Shown here piece by piece: positions 31,891 through 40,975 of a stretch of 64,000 nt of DNA. The stretch is from Euborellia annulipes (taxonomy: Eukaryota; Arthropoda; Insecta; Dermaptera; Anisolabididae), in contig JAKCPI010031710.1 in the NCBI GenBank assembly GCA_023213315.1, forward strand, positions 1 to 64,000, in the 5' to 3' direction. Numbering within the stretch: position 1 is the stretch's first letter; the number at the start of each line of letters is the position of its first letter. The notes beneath the pieces are model-generated. The model had not been told where the DNA came from. It was given only the letters and a program-made list of their open reading frames with translations, and made no database searches. Position numbers and translations under genes: made by a program.

Positions 31891-32904
31891 TTTTGAAATG
31901 TTTTTAATAATTAAGACATGTTTTTTTAATTAATTATTTCAAACTCATTTGTTTATTTATTTATTAGACTTTCTATTGTTGTTGTTGTTTTTTTTTCCCT
32001 TTAATTATTTAATTGTAAATGATTTATTTAAAATAATTGAATTTATTTGATTAAAAGGAGAGAGAGAAAGGGACATTTTATATTTAAAATTAAATTCAAA
32101 CATGTTTTTTTTAACAAAAGATAAGAGGGCGTGGCTAAGCGCGAATTTCGAACACCAACCAACTATTGTCTTGTTTATTTCAATTGTAAATGCAAATTGG
32201 GAAAAGGTACGAACGGACTTAGTTTTTTTTTTTTTTTGTTTTCCGTCAGACAGGGAGGAATAAATGAGAGAAAGAGAGAAGGCTTGTTTTCGTCTATGTG
32301 TGTGTATGTGTGTTTAATAAATAAAATACAAAAATGTTTCTGAATATGTGCCGAGTGAATAAAAAAAAAAAGAACATCTTCCTTCTTTCTCTCTTTTTCA
32401 TTCAATATCTTATTCAATTTTCTTTCTAGAGTTGTCCAAATGTTATGACAGCGTGTCGGTTTAGAAATAGAATTTCGGTTAGATGATATTAAGGAAGGTG
32501 CATGTTTTTGCCGATAAGATGGCGTTAGGGGTCTTAAAAATTTAGATAAAAAGCCCAACTATTACGAAAATTTGCCAACAGATGGCAGAATGGTATATTT
32601 ATAGTCTAAGAGCTGGCGATGAAAATGGGCAAGAATAGTAATGGAAATATACTCTAGAGTCAGAACTTCCACTACCGGGGTCTTTAGCGGGAATAAGCCG
32701 GTAAAGTTGTAATATCTATTAGCATCTCTAAACTGTTTTCTGAAAGCTTAAAATTTGCAGGCAATTAGCAAATACAATTAATATAAAATAGGAATGTAAC
32801 AACCAGACAGCGAAATTTTGAGTCACGTGACGTCAGAGCTAGTTCAAATCTGTCAAAAAATATCGTAACCTAAAGTGTTTTCGGAAGACTGATACTTTCC
32901 ATAT
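31891..32904. other. Unassigned intronic sequence with a repeat H fragment
   Basis: 32490-32600 (GATAAGATGGCGTTAGGGG, TTGCCAACAGATGGCAGAAT) resembles part of repeat H (38190-38800). Poly-T and GA-rich stretches account for the open frames at 32131-32558, which are not credible genes. Confidence 0.35.
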
Positions 32905-33480
32905 CTTGAGGCCACATTCCCCCGGCATTTCTGTGAAGTTATATTCGAATTTCCACCGCTATTTTCACTCTTTTCCATGAAGTTAGTATACATGTAAACA
33001 TTTGCTTTTGATAATTGTGACTAACTTCATGGAAATGAGTGAAAATAGCGGGAAAATTTGAATCTATCTTCCCAGAAATGCCCACAGATGGCGCTGACGT
33101 CGCTGTATATAAAAAGAAACGTAATGGACATGACAGTTGGTTCACTTGAGTCTGAGCAAGTGCATAGTACTTGATAACGGCTGCAGAATAAGCAGTAGAA
33201 ACTTGATACAGTGATAGACAATATTAAGTCCCACCCTTGTGTTTTCTACTTGTGATTATTTCATTGTTTATAAAAAAAATATTATATATTTTTTAATGGA
33301 AAATTTCATAGTTCAAACCTAGAAAATTATCATTTTCATTTTCTTTTATAAAAACAATGAAATAATCACAACTAGAAAACGCATGGGTGGGACTTAATAT
33401 TGTCCCTCACTGTACAGTATTTATATATATTTTAAATAAATATTTAATACAAAAATGTGGTCTTTGATTAAAAATTCCTT
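32905..33480 (+). repeat. Repeat N, copy 2, with promoter-like and hammerhead-like parts
   Basis: An inverted pair (GAAGTTATATTCGAATTTCC at 32935 and its mirror near 33045-33065) is followed by GGCGCTGACGTCGCTGTATA, a TATA-like TATATAAAAAG (33107-33117) and, 60 bp on, a hammerhead-like block (TTGATAACGGCTGCAGAATA, GTAGAAACTTGATAC). The right part (33415-33480) continues after a 204-bp MITE. Copy 1 is 24262-24545 in reverse. The layout of promoter then ribozyme resembles the long terminal regions of Penelope-like elements or retrozymes. Confidence 0.5.
33209..33412. mobile_element. Mariner-type MITE M1 inserted at TA
   Basis: A 204-bp element beginning CAGTGATAGACAATATTAAG and ending with the inverse of CAGTGAGGGACAATATTAAG, flanked by TA on both sides. 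Inverted termini of about 60 bp pair almost perfectly. The neighbouring repeat N supplies the empty site. The terminal sequence is related to M2 at 57867-58072. Confidence 0.88.
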
Positions 33481-33486
33481 AAAAAA

Positions 33487-34345
33487 GTGAGAAAGTAAGG
33501 TTATGCTAATAATGGTACAGGGTTATTGTCAAATGTAATTGGCCAGTTGACCGCAAGGGCGCATTGTATAGTTTCTAATTTCATTTTTAAATTTTATAAA
33601 CTCACTTTTTCAAATTGAAAATCTATAATATGGTTTATATTTATATTTTATAGGTTAGAATACGTTTTTTGCAAATAAAATATTATTAAAAAAAAGAAAA
33701 AAAGTGAGAAAGTAATGTTATGCTAATAATGGAACAGCGTTAATGTCAAATGTAGTTGGCCAGTTGACCGCAAGGGCGCATTGTATAGTTTCTAATTTCA
33801 TTTTTAAATTTTATAAACTCACTTTTTCAAATTGAAAATCTATAATATGGTTTATATTTATATTTTATAGGTTAGAATACGTTTTTTGCAAATAAAATAT
33901 TATTATTAAAAAAAAAAAAAAAAGTGAGAAAGTAAGGTTATGCTAATAATGGAACAGCGTTAATATCAAATATAGTTGGCCAGTTGACCGCAAGGGTGCA
34001 TTGTATAGTTTCTAATTTCATACCTATCATTAAATTTGATTCTCATTTCACTTTTAAATTTTATAAACTCACTTTTTCAAATTGAAAATCTATAATATGG
34101 TTTATATTTATATTTTATAGGTTAGAATACGTTTTTTGCAAATAAAACATTATTATTTAAAAAAAAATGAGAAAGTGAGGTTATGCTAATAATGGAACAA
34201 CGTAAATGTCAAATGTAGTTCGCCAGTTGACCGCAAGGACGCATTGTTTAGTTTCTAATTTCATACCTATCATTAAATTTGATTCTCATTTCACTTTTAA
34301 ATTTTATAAACTCACTTTTTCAAATTGAAAATCTATAATATTTTA
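33487..34345. repeat. Four-copy tandem array (210-243 bp units) next to exon 2
   Basis: Units begin at 33487, 33714, 33924 and about 34167, each starting GTGAGAAAGTAAGGTTATGC and passing through GGCCAGTTGACCGCAAGG and GTTTCTAATTTCATTTT. The last two carry a 30-bp insertion (TACCTATCATTAAATTTGAT). The final unit is truncated and ends 82 bp before the exon at 34427. Units are very similar, so the array is young. Non-coding. Confidence 0.85.
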
Positions 34346-34426
34346 GAATTATCACCGTTTTTAGCTTAAACTTAACTGAATATTCTTGGTAAAATAAAAA
34401 ATTTGCTGTTTTTGTTGTTGTTACAG

Positions 34427-34632
34427 GCGACGGCGTCTGGTGATGCTTCGTCTACTGGGCATGCGCCTGCTGACCCGATTGTTGCTCCTTGTTTGTTCTC
34501 TATCGTTGGTTTCTTTATTACTTCTCTCCCGGTGTGGTCTCAATATTGAATCCAGTGATCAACAACAACAACAACTCGGGTCAGTAGATGCTGCAATTGC
34601 TGCCGCCATCTCCTCTTCAGTCACCGTTTCTG
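34427..34632 (+). CDS. Type II Golgi glycosyltransferase-like gene, coding exon 2 (residues 12-81)
   Basis: This exon encodes, after completing Arg12, the basic patch RRRLVMLRLLGMR, a Leu-rich anchor (residues about 30-46, RLLLLVCSLSLVSLLLLS), CGLNIESSD, five Gln, and an Ala/Ser-rich linker (DAAIAAAISSSVTVS). Acceptor TTGTTACAG at 34426, donor GTAAGT at 34633. Exon length 206 gives phase 1 at its end. A basic tail, single anchor and low-complexity stem are what a Golgi type II glycosyltransferase shows. GC content and codon use stand out from the AT-rich flanks. The open frame continues about 70 bp into the intron as CA/GT-repeat sequence, which is not coding. Confidence 0.8.
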
Positions 34633-34639
34633 GTAAGTG

Positions 34640-35374
34640 TATATGTTTGTGTGTGTGTGTGTGTGTGTCCAAACAACTTGGCAAATTGGTTTTCTATATA
34701 AAATGAACTTTTTTTTTTCCATCAATCTTTTTGAGAAAATGAGATCTAAATCTTTTTCCTTAAAAAAAAAAAAAAACTTTCGAAAAAAATAAATTACTTC
34801 ATTCATATACGTGTGTGCTCAAAAGAGCAAATTAATTTAAAAAAAAAAAAGCAATCGAAAACCTGTTATGTATTTTTCTTACAAAATGTATAATTATATA
34901 AAGAGAGACAAACAAAAACAATCATTGTAACGTATGATTTGAAAAAATTAATTTAATGTTTTATCTTGTTGCTGGTTGAGCTTACGTTTGTATAAAAATC
35001 TGGTGGGAATGGCTTGTTAAAGAGCGAGTGGGGAGACAAATGCGTGTTGCTTCCGCTCCGATAAGCGCGCGCCGCCGTCTTTTTCTTATACATACATACA
35101 TACATGCATGTGTTTGTGTTTGTGGGTAAGACACGCCATCCACAAGATAGATGCCGCCTTAAGCCTTGGCTATTTAGGCTCATTTGTAAAACAACGACTG
35201 GAAAAAGGAGGCAAATACTAAATCCCATTCATATATATGGACGGATAAAGAGAAAAAAAGAATAAGAAAGCTTTATTTTATAAAAACAAAAGAGGTTTTC
35301 TTTTATTTTTCATTAGTTGCTTTGAATAAAAAGTTTTGATTTTCATTTCATAGTCAAATAAAAAATACCATCAA
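34640..35374. other. Unassigned intronic sequence
   Basis: GT repeat at 34651-34669, poly-A/T runs, and a GC-richer block (35020-35190) with TACATACATACATACATG. Open frames are short and low-complexity. No family recognised. Confidence 0.3.
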
Positions 35375-35515
35375 AAAGCTGCTATTTTTCTGAATAAAAT
35401 GATATATAACACTTGTATTTAAATTTATTAATAGTTATTAAAAAGAATTATTTATTTTTTGAGATGGGAGCGTCCAAAATCGCCATTTTACACGACAATC
35501 ACAAAGAATATTAAT
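35375..35515 (+). repeat. Repeat K end
   Basis: GCTATTTTTCTGAATAAAAT, ATATAACACTTGTATTTAAA and GGGAGCGTCCAAAATCGCCA correspond to repeat K. A similar end lies at 37065-37205 in the same orientation. Confidence 0.55.
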
Positions 35516-35610
35516 AATTAGACAATAAATATGATATTTAATTATTATTAAAATTTAACAAGCAAATTAAGATTATTAAATTTATTATTTTTCTAATTAA
35601 TTAAATTCAT

Positions 35611-36270
35611 AGGCTGGTTACACACACACCGATTTTGGACGGCCGGTATAAAATCGGCCGATATTTTATCGGTAGCAGGTGCTTGCAGACTCACCGGATT
35701 TTTACCGGTCAAACAATCAGTTGCCACGAGGTGACACGAGGTTTTTTTTTTTTTTTAAACATCACACTTTTTTCTCATTCACACTCACACTCACACAGTC
35801 TTTTCGGCAACTCAGGCCATTTAAGACTTTAGACTATAACCGTTGTGATTAATATAAATATTGTGGGGTCAGGCATTTCTATTTGAGCCTTCTGGTATCC
35901 AAATGGCTTAAATAAAATCATCGGACTGCCTGGGTCCGAACCCGCTAAATCAGCCATTGCAATTAACACGCACTATCAAAACTAATAACAAGTTAAAACG
36001 TGGTAACTACAATTTCACTGAGCAGTCGAGACTGGAATGGTCGGTGAAAAATCGGTGTGTGTGCAAGCGGGTATTTAGTCATGTACGCCACTAATTCCCG
36101 GCACTGCCGGCGATACAGTGGCAGTGGCCGGCTGCTGACCGGTATTTTACCGGCGACGATCACCGGTCGGCGTGTGTGCAACGTCCCGTTCCCACATGTG
36201 GTTCACTATTGGAATTTGGACGACCGGCATAAAATCGGCCGTCCAAAATCGGTGTGTGTGTAACCAGCCT
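35611..36270. mobile_element. TIR element of about 660 bp (PIF/Harbinger-like), with nested SINE
   Basis: The ends are a perfect inverted repeat of over 30 bp beginning GGCTGGTTACACACACACCG. The interior is rich in ACCGGT/CGGCCG phrases, including a second inverted layer (GGCCGATTTTATGCCGG). The flanks show no exact duplication (ATA on the left, TTA on the right), which would fit an eroded 3-bp TWA site. A minus-strand SINE A interrupts it at 35742-35946. No transposase. Confidence 0.75.
35742..35946 (-). mobile_element. SINE A inside the TIR element
   Basis: Poly-T (A-tail), CACACTCACACTCACAC, CTCAGGCCATTTAAGACTTT and the head up to the B-box (GGGTTCGGACCC on minus) are present, and then the sequence stops, so the A-box part is lost (5' truncation). 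Confidence 0.8.
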
Positions 36271-36421
36271 TAAATAAAGAATTATTTGTATGCAGGTCTA
36301 ATTAATAAGTATTGTGACGGCAAATTATGCAAAAAAATTCTTATAGCTTATTAAATACACTAAAACCAAGTTTTTATATTACCCACGAGCGTTCTGAAAT
36401 TAAATTATACGTATATAAAAT

Positions 36422-36927
36422 CAATGGCGTACCGAGGGGGGGGGCGAGGGGGGCGGTCCGCCCCAGGCCCCGAGCCGGCATAGGCCCCCATATATTTATA
36501 AAAAAAAATTTAATGAAAATTTCCTTTTGAAAGGCCCCGGGGCTCTCAGGGCTCAAGTAAAAATGGGAAAATTTAGATAAAAAAAAGAAAATTTAATGAA
36601 AATTTCTCTTTGAGAGGCCCCGGGGCCCCTTGGGGCTCAAGTAAAAACAAAATTTAATGAAAATTTCTCTTTGAGAGGCCCCGGGGCCCTTGGGGCTCAA
36701 GTAAAAATGGGAAAATTTAGATAAAAAAAAAGAAAATTTAATGAAAATTTCTCTTTGAGAGGCCCCGGGGCCTTTGGGGTTCAGGGATATACGGTATTTT
36801 AAAAATATTTTTGTGTATGGAGGAGAGGGATATTTAAAGATGAGCACCCCCCCAAAAAAAAAAATTCAATATAAGGCCCCCTCATCTAGTGCCGCCCCAG
36901 GCCCCCAACTGCCTCGGTACGCCTCTG
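36422..36927. mobile_element. hAT-type non-autonomous element with exact 8-bp duplication
   Basis: The left end CAATGGCGTACCGAGG and the right end, inverted CAGAGGCGTACCGAGG, form 16-bp inverted repeats with two mismatches. The duplication TATAAAAT is exact (36414-36421 and 36928-36935). The subterminal parts are GGCCCC-rich. The interior is a tandem array (36506-36775). Open frames here (36327-36530 and 36593-36847) are shadows of the repeats. Confidence 0.9.
36506..36775. repeat. Internal tandem repeat of the hAT element
   Basis: Four copies of TTTAATGAAAATTTCTCTTT then GAGAGGCCCCGGGGCC then TTGGGGCTCAAGTAAAAA, spaced 50 to 90 bp, some with a further GGGAAAATTTAGATAAAAAA block. Confidence 0.85.
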
Positions 36928-37064
36928 TATAAAATAGTTTATAAACAAGAGATATTTAACCCCGCTTTGTATTAGACATTTTAATAAGCGCCTAAATCTA
37001 AATCCGGCCCGCCCTATAAAACTTTTCTTTCATTTTAGTCATATTTTTTGCATTGACAAGTCTG

Positions 37065-37205
37065 TTTAAATGTTTTCTAAAAGCTGCTATTTTTCTGAAT
37101 TAAATGATATACAACATTTGTATAAAAACTTGATAGAAATTATTTTAAAACGATATTTTTTGTTCGAGATGAGACGCCGCGCCGCCATTTTTATAAACAA
37201 ACAAA
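37065..37205 (+). repeat. Repeat K end
   Basis: GCTGCTATTTTTCTGAATTA through GAGACGCCGCGCCGCCATTT. Same family and orientation as 35375-35515. Confidence 0.55.
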
Positions 37206-37890
37206 AAAAAAATAATAATTAGCTTAATAATAAATAATTATTAAAATTTAACAATCAAATTTAAATGTTTGTCTTTTTGTTTACTAATAATAAAAACACA
37301 TCATTATTACGTATTTGTTAATTCTTGGTTTATTTTTTTTAACTCCTCTTGTATATACGTATATATAGAGAGAGTATTTATAACGAATAAGAAGAACTTT
37401 TAATTAAGTCTCTTCTACGCAACTTTTATAATTAAGCAAATTCCATTGCGCTAACACTTAATTACAATATACAGGGGGAGGAATTTTTGGATTTGGCAAT
37501 ACAAGAGAGGGAGCTTGTTAATTTAAGAGAGGAATTTATTTTTTGTGTGACGTCATCTTACCTTCTCGATTAAAGTGTGACGGTGAAGGGAGAATTTTTT
37601 CAATATCCTTGCCGCAATTTCTTCTGTGAAGGGAACACAAATTTATGTAAATGACATCATCTGACGACGGGAAAAAGATTTCTGGCCAAGGAAATTTGAC
37701 AATTTGTAATCTAATAGGGGGAAGAAGATTTTTTTTTTTTTTTTTTTATTTATTTATCATATGGAAATTGATTTGCTTTTCGTCTATCAATTTGCAACAG
37801 TGATCAAGATTGCAAAAAAAAAAAAAATCAGTTTCTGAAGAAATGAAAGATTTGAAATAAATTTGTCGAGGAAGGCCGCAATACAGAGAA
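37206..37890. other. Unassigned intronic sequence
   Basis: AT-rich with a poly-T run at 37730-37747. 37540-37690 has paired phrases around GTGACGTCATCTTACC and TGACATCATCTGACG, suggesting a decayed inverted repeat. No coding signal. Confidence 0.25.
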
Positions 37891-37894
37891 GAGC

Positions 37895-38025
37895 TCTCAT
37901 GTCAACGTTTCGGGAACAGCCACCATCTTCAGGATTTATAAAATCATTTCATGCCAATCACATTCAAAAGAGAGGGCTTTATAAATAACGCGTATGGCTG
38001 ACGTTTAGTCCCCAAAACGTTGACA
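37895..38025 (-). repeat. Palindrome P6 with hammerhead-like motif
   Basis: On the minus strand 37933-37897 reads CTGAAGA, T, GGTGGCTGTTCCC, GAAACGTT, GACATG. A mirrored, damaged copy near 37998-38025 (GCTGACGTTTAGTCCCCAAA, ACGTTGACA) makes it a palindromic member of the family. Stem II is only about three pairs. Confidence 0.4.
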
Positions 38026-38047
38026 AGGGAAATTAAAATAAACTTAA

Positions 38048-38175
38048 CACGCCCTGCCGGGCTTTGTATAGGGATTAGCGTGCTAAACTAGGATACCAAA
38101 ATTGGCGAGTTCGGACTGCCTGGGGAACCGGACCCTTGGTATACAAGACAGACGCGCTACCAACTATACCAAGCC
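38048..38175. repeat. Two opposed tRNA-like SINE heads
   Basis: 38050-38110 reads in + as GGGCTTTGTATAGGGATTAG, then GGCGAGTTCGGACTGCC. 38118-38175 reads in minus as GGGCTTGGTATAGTTGGTAG, then CTTGTATACCAAGGGTCC. Both resemble the SINE A tRNA part, from different subfamilies, head to head. Confidence 0.45.
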
Positions 38176-38189
38176 CGAGTGCTTTTCTT

Positions 38190-38800
38190 CTTAATTATGA
38201 AAAGAAAATTATTATTCCATTCCAATTAATTGCCTGTTTAAGGCGGGGCAGGAGCGAAGGTGTTACGCATGTTTTTCCCGCTAAGATGGCGTTGTGTGTC
38301 ATTAAAAGTATGCCCAAAAAATCAAGTAATTCAAAAATTTGCCAAGAGATGTCAGAATGGTAGCTAATAATATTTAATGTATTTGGTTGATTTTCATTGA
38401 TCTTTTGACAATAAATACTTTATAAATGTTATTATATATTATGTATCTTTTATAAAAGCATAAATATATATAAATATAGGCTATTAGGGGATCGGCTGTT
38501 AGACTAGCCTGCCATCTATTGCAAGAATGCTGAACTAATTTGACAGTTGATTTTTAAATAAATCATCTAAGCTTATTTTACAAATTTCTTAATTAATATG
38601 TGATTAATAATAACAATAAATTCATTTTTAAATTTAAAAAAAAATTAAAGATTATTGGGACAGATTGTTTTTTTGTATTTGTTTGATAACAAAAAAATTA
38701 ATTACGAGAATTTTTTAATAAGTCATTAAACAAATTATAGCTCGATGTCCCAATAATCTCTTATGAATTTAATTCATTTAAAAAAAAAAATTTAGTACCC
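38190..38800 (+). repeat. Repeat H, copy 1 (inverted partner at 50620-51180)
   Basis: Landmarks are GCATGTTTTTCCCGCTAAGA, TGGCGTTGTGTGTC, GCCTGCCATCTATTGCAAGA and AGATTATTGGGACAGATTG. The right part is itself an inverted repeat (AGATTATTGGGAC with GTCCCAATAATCT). It lies between pieces of repeat D (38178-38230 and 38800-38925), so it appears inserted in a D element. Confidence 0.7.
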
Positions 38801-38925
38801 CCAACTACTGCCCTAGAAGGTCTTCTTTAAGTATATAAAATTTCATTTCAAAATTCCAACGGGAAGTTTCTTAAATAGAGCGTGACAGACAGACGGACAT
38901 TAGCGAATTATATATATAGATAGAT
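38801..38925 (+). repeat. Repeat D, 3' end
   Basis: AAAATTCCAACGGGAAGTTT, GAGCGTGACAGACAGACGGA and ATTATATATATAGAT match the 3' end of repeat D at 43700-43860. Confidence 0.6.
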
Positions 38926-39295
38926 GGGAAAATATTTATATTTTGTTACAATGGCATCCATTTCTCCTATCTTTTCTATAGAGTACAAGAGTAAAGTAGT
39001 CTTCAGAATATTTCAATGACAAAATGAGAATATACATTTTAAAGAGCATCTAAAAAATAATTGATTTTTGAATTTTTAAAAAAATCGTTGGAGCAAATTT
39101 TGAGAAAATCGAAAAAAACTGAAAAAGTACATCAGTAAAGTACTAGTACTTTTTGGTCGATTTTGTTCAAAAGCTTCGTGTCACGTCCCATGGGGGTGCC
39201 TAACTTAAATATAAAATTTCAACCTCCTAGCTCAATTTCTTCATGCTTTAAATTGAACACAGTCACACAGACAGAGCATGTGGCGAAAACCACTT
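38926..39295 (-). repeat. Hairpin-ended repeat C, partial (minus)
   Basis: The reverse of repeat C from its middle (TTTCTCCTATCTTTTCTATA) to CGAAAACCACTTTT, running head-on into the + copy at 39296 and sharing its 5' hairpin. Confidence 0.65.
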
Positions 39296-40135
39296 TTCAC
39301 TTTCTCTTACCTATGTATATATGTAATATATATTTAGAGAGAAAGTATTGGATTCATGTCAAAAATTCGATGTCGAGATTTTGATGGATCTTCACGTTTT
39401 GAGGTCCCCTGAATCCAAAAAAGTGGTTTTCGCGACATGGTCTGTCTGTGGGTGGGTGTGTGGGTGTGTGGGTGGGTGTGTGTGTGTTCAATTTTAAGCA
39501 TGAAGGAATTGAGCTACGAGGTTGAAATTTTATATTTAAGTTAAACATCTCCCGGGACCGGAAAAATAAGCTTTAAATCAAAATCGGCCAAAGAGTACTA
39601 GTACTTTACTGATGTACTTTTTCAGTTTTTTTCGATTTTCTCAAAATTTGCTCCAACGATTTTTTTTTTAAATTCAAAAATCAATTATTTTTTAGATGCT
39701 CTTTAAAATGTATATTCTCATTTTGCAATTGAAATCTTCTGAAGACCACTTTACTCTTGTATTTCATAGGGAAGATAGGAGAAATGGGTGCCATGGTAAC
39801 AAAATATAAATATTTTCCCATACTTATAAATTTTACATCTGAATTCAAATGTTCCGTACTGTCGGGAACTAAATATATGTCGACACAAAAAATCTGGTGT
39901 GACAAGCACAGAACACAACTTTCGATTACCGAAGGTAAGAGAAAGTTGTGTGCTGTGCGCCAGTCACACCAGATTTTTTGGATTCAGGGGACCTCAAAAC
40001 GTGTATATCCATCAAAATCTCGACATGGAATTTTCGACATGAATCCAATACTTTCTCTCTCTATATATTAACATATATATATATATATTTATATATATAT
40101 ATATATAAAGGTAAGAGAAAGTAACAATTTTCAAA
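39296..40135 (+). repeat. Hairpin-ended repeat C, full copy plus inverted 5' piece
   Basis: 39296-39977 is complete: 5' hairpin (TTTCTCTTACC with AGAGAAAG), GGTCTGTCTGTG, a GT/GGGT repeat, CTAGTACTTTACTGATGTAC, GGGTGCCATGGTAACAAAAT, and the 3' hairpin (AAAATCTGGTGTGACAAGC with its mirror GCGCCAGTCACACCAGATTT). 39978-40135 is the 5' region again, inverted. Confidence 0.75.
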
Positions 40136-40556
40136 ATTCTAACCTTGGAGAGCTCGTATTCTATTTGATTGAATGATATTTACTTTAGCTCTAGATTATA
40201 GTAGAGTTGGAGCCGCTTAGGCCATATTTTAAAAGAATTTGTTATAAATATTATACGAGTCACATTTTTTATACAAGTCTTGTTTTATTATTATTTTAGA
40301 TGACAAGAGTTAGGAAAAAAAAAATTTGAGAGAAAACAAAAAAGAGAGAAAAATTTAATAAGAGAAATTTTCTAAGAATATAAATCTCATTTTGCTTGGG
40401 CAAAGGTCAAATTCCTCCTTGGCTTCTCCAATGTGTCATTTATTTAACGACTCAAGTCGCCATTTCCACTTTCTTTCTATCCATTTATTATTATTAGAGA
40501 AATTTTTGAAAAACCTTTTTGTCTTTTTCTTGTGCAAGAATTCGAAAATAAAACAT

Positions 40557-40975
40557 AGTCTTAAAAACCCCATGAAAATCCGTCAAGTAGTTGCAGAGTT
40601 AATGCATTAAATTAAAATTAAATCTCACAATTATTAATTAATTAAAATTAAATCTCGCAATTATTTAATTAAAATTAAATTTCACAATTATTAATTAATT
40701 AAATTAAAATTAAATCTCACAATTATTAATTAATTAAATTTAAATCTCATTATTATTAATTAATTAAATTAAAATTAAATCTCACAATTATTAATTATTA
40801 TATTTATTTTAAATATTTATATTTTATTTATTTATTTTTTTTTAATTTAAAATATATAATTAATTAAAGAATAATAATTGTGAGATTTAATTTCATCTTT
40901 AACTTTGTAAACGCGTTAACTCAGAAATTACTTGACGAATTTTTATGGGGTATTTTTTTTTACAGAATTTTACGA
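40557..40975. repeat. Palindromic family I, copy 1
   Basis: The left arm CCATGAAAATCCGTCAAGTA, TTGCAGAGTTAATGCATTAA, AAATCTCACAATTATTAATT is mirrored at 40870-40970 (ACTTGACGAATTTTTATGGG). The centre has six direct repeats of TTAAAATTAAATCTCACAAT. It resembles 53395-53680 and 60395-60662. Confidence 0.7.

Larger units (their letters stand above)
24962..34426 (+). other. Intron 1 (9,465 bp)
   Basis: Bounded by AAG|GTTAAC and a pyrimidine-rich acceptor ending TTGTTGTTGTTACAG. The intron is almost wholly made of interspersed repeats, listed separately. No internal exon consistent with the phase (2 bases carried) was recognised, although a small one cannot be excluded. Confidence 0.65.

Noticed and set aside
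32175..32558. 127-codon minus frame
   Set aside because: Low-complexity Lys/Phe/His content from A/T and GA/GT tracts; no domain and no splice context.
36593..36847. 84-codon minus frame with repeated SPKGPGASQREIFIKF
   Set aside because: Translation of the tandem repeat inside a hAT MITE.
39681..39905. Similar open frames at 39681-39905, 51942-52166, 61800-62018 and 63451-63690, conserved among copies
   Set aside because: Tempting as a conserved small protein (CVDIYLVPDS and KSKVVFRRFQ), but conservation equals that of the non-coding parts of repeat C and start/stop positions vary; a synonymous-to-nonsynonymous test on many copies would decide.
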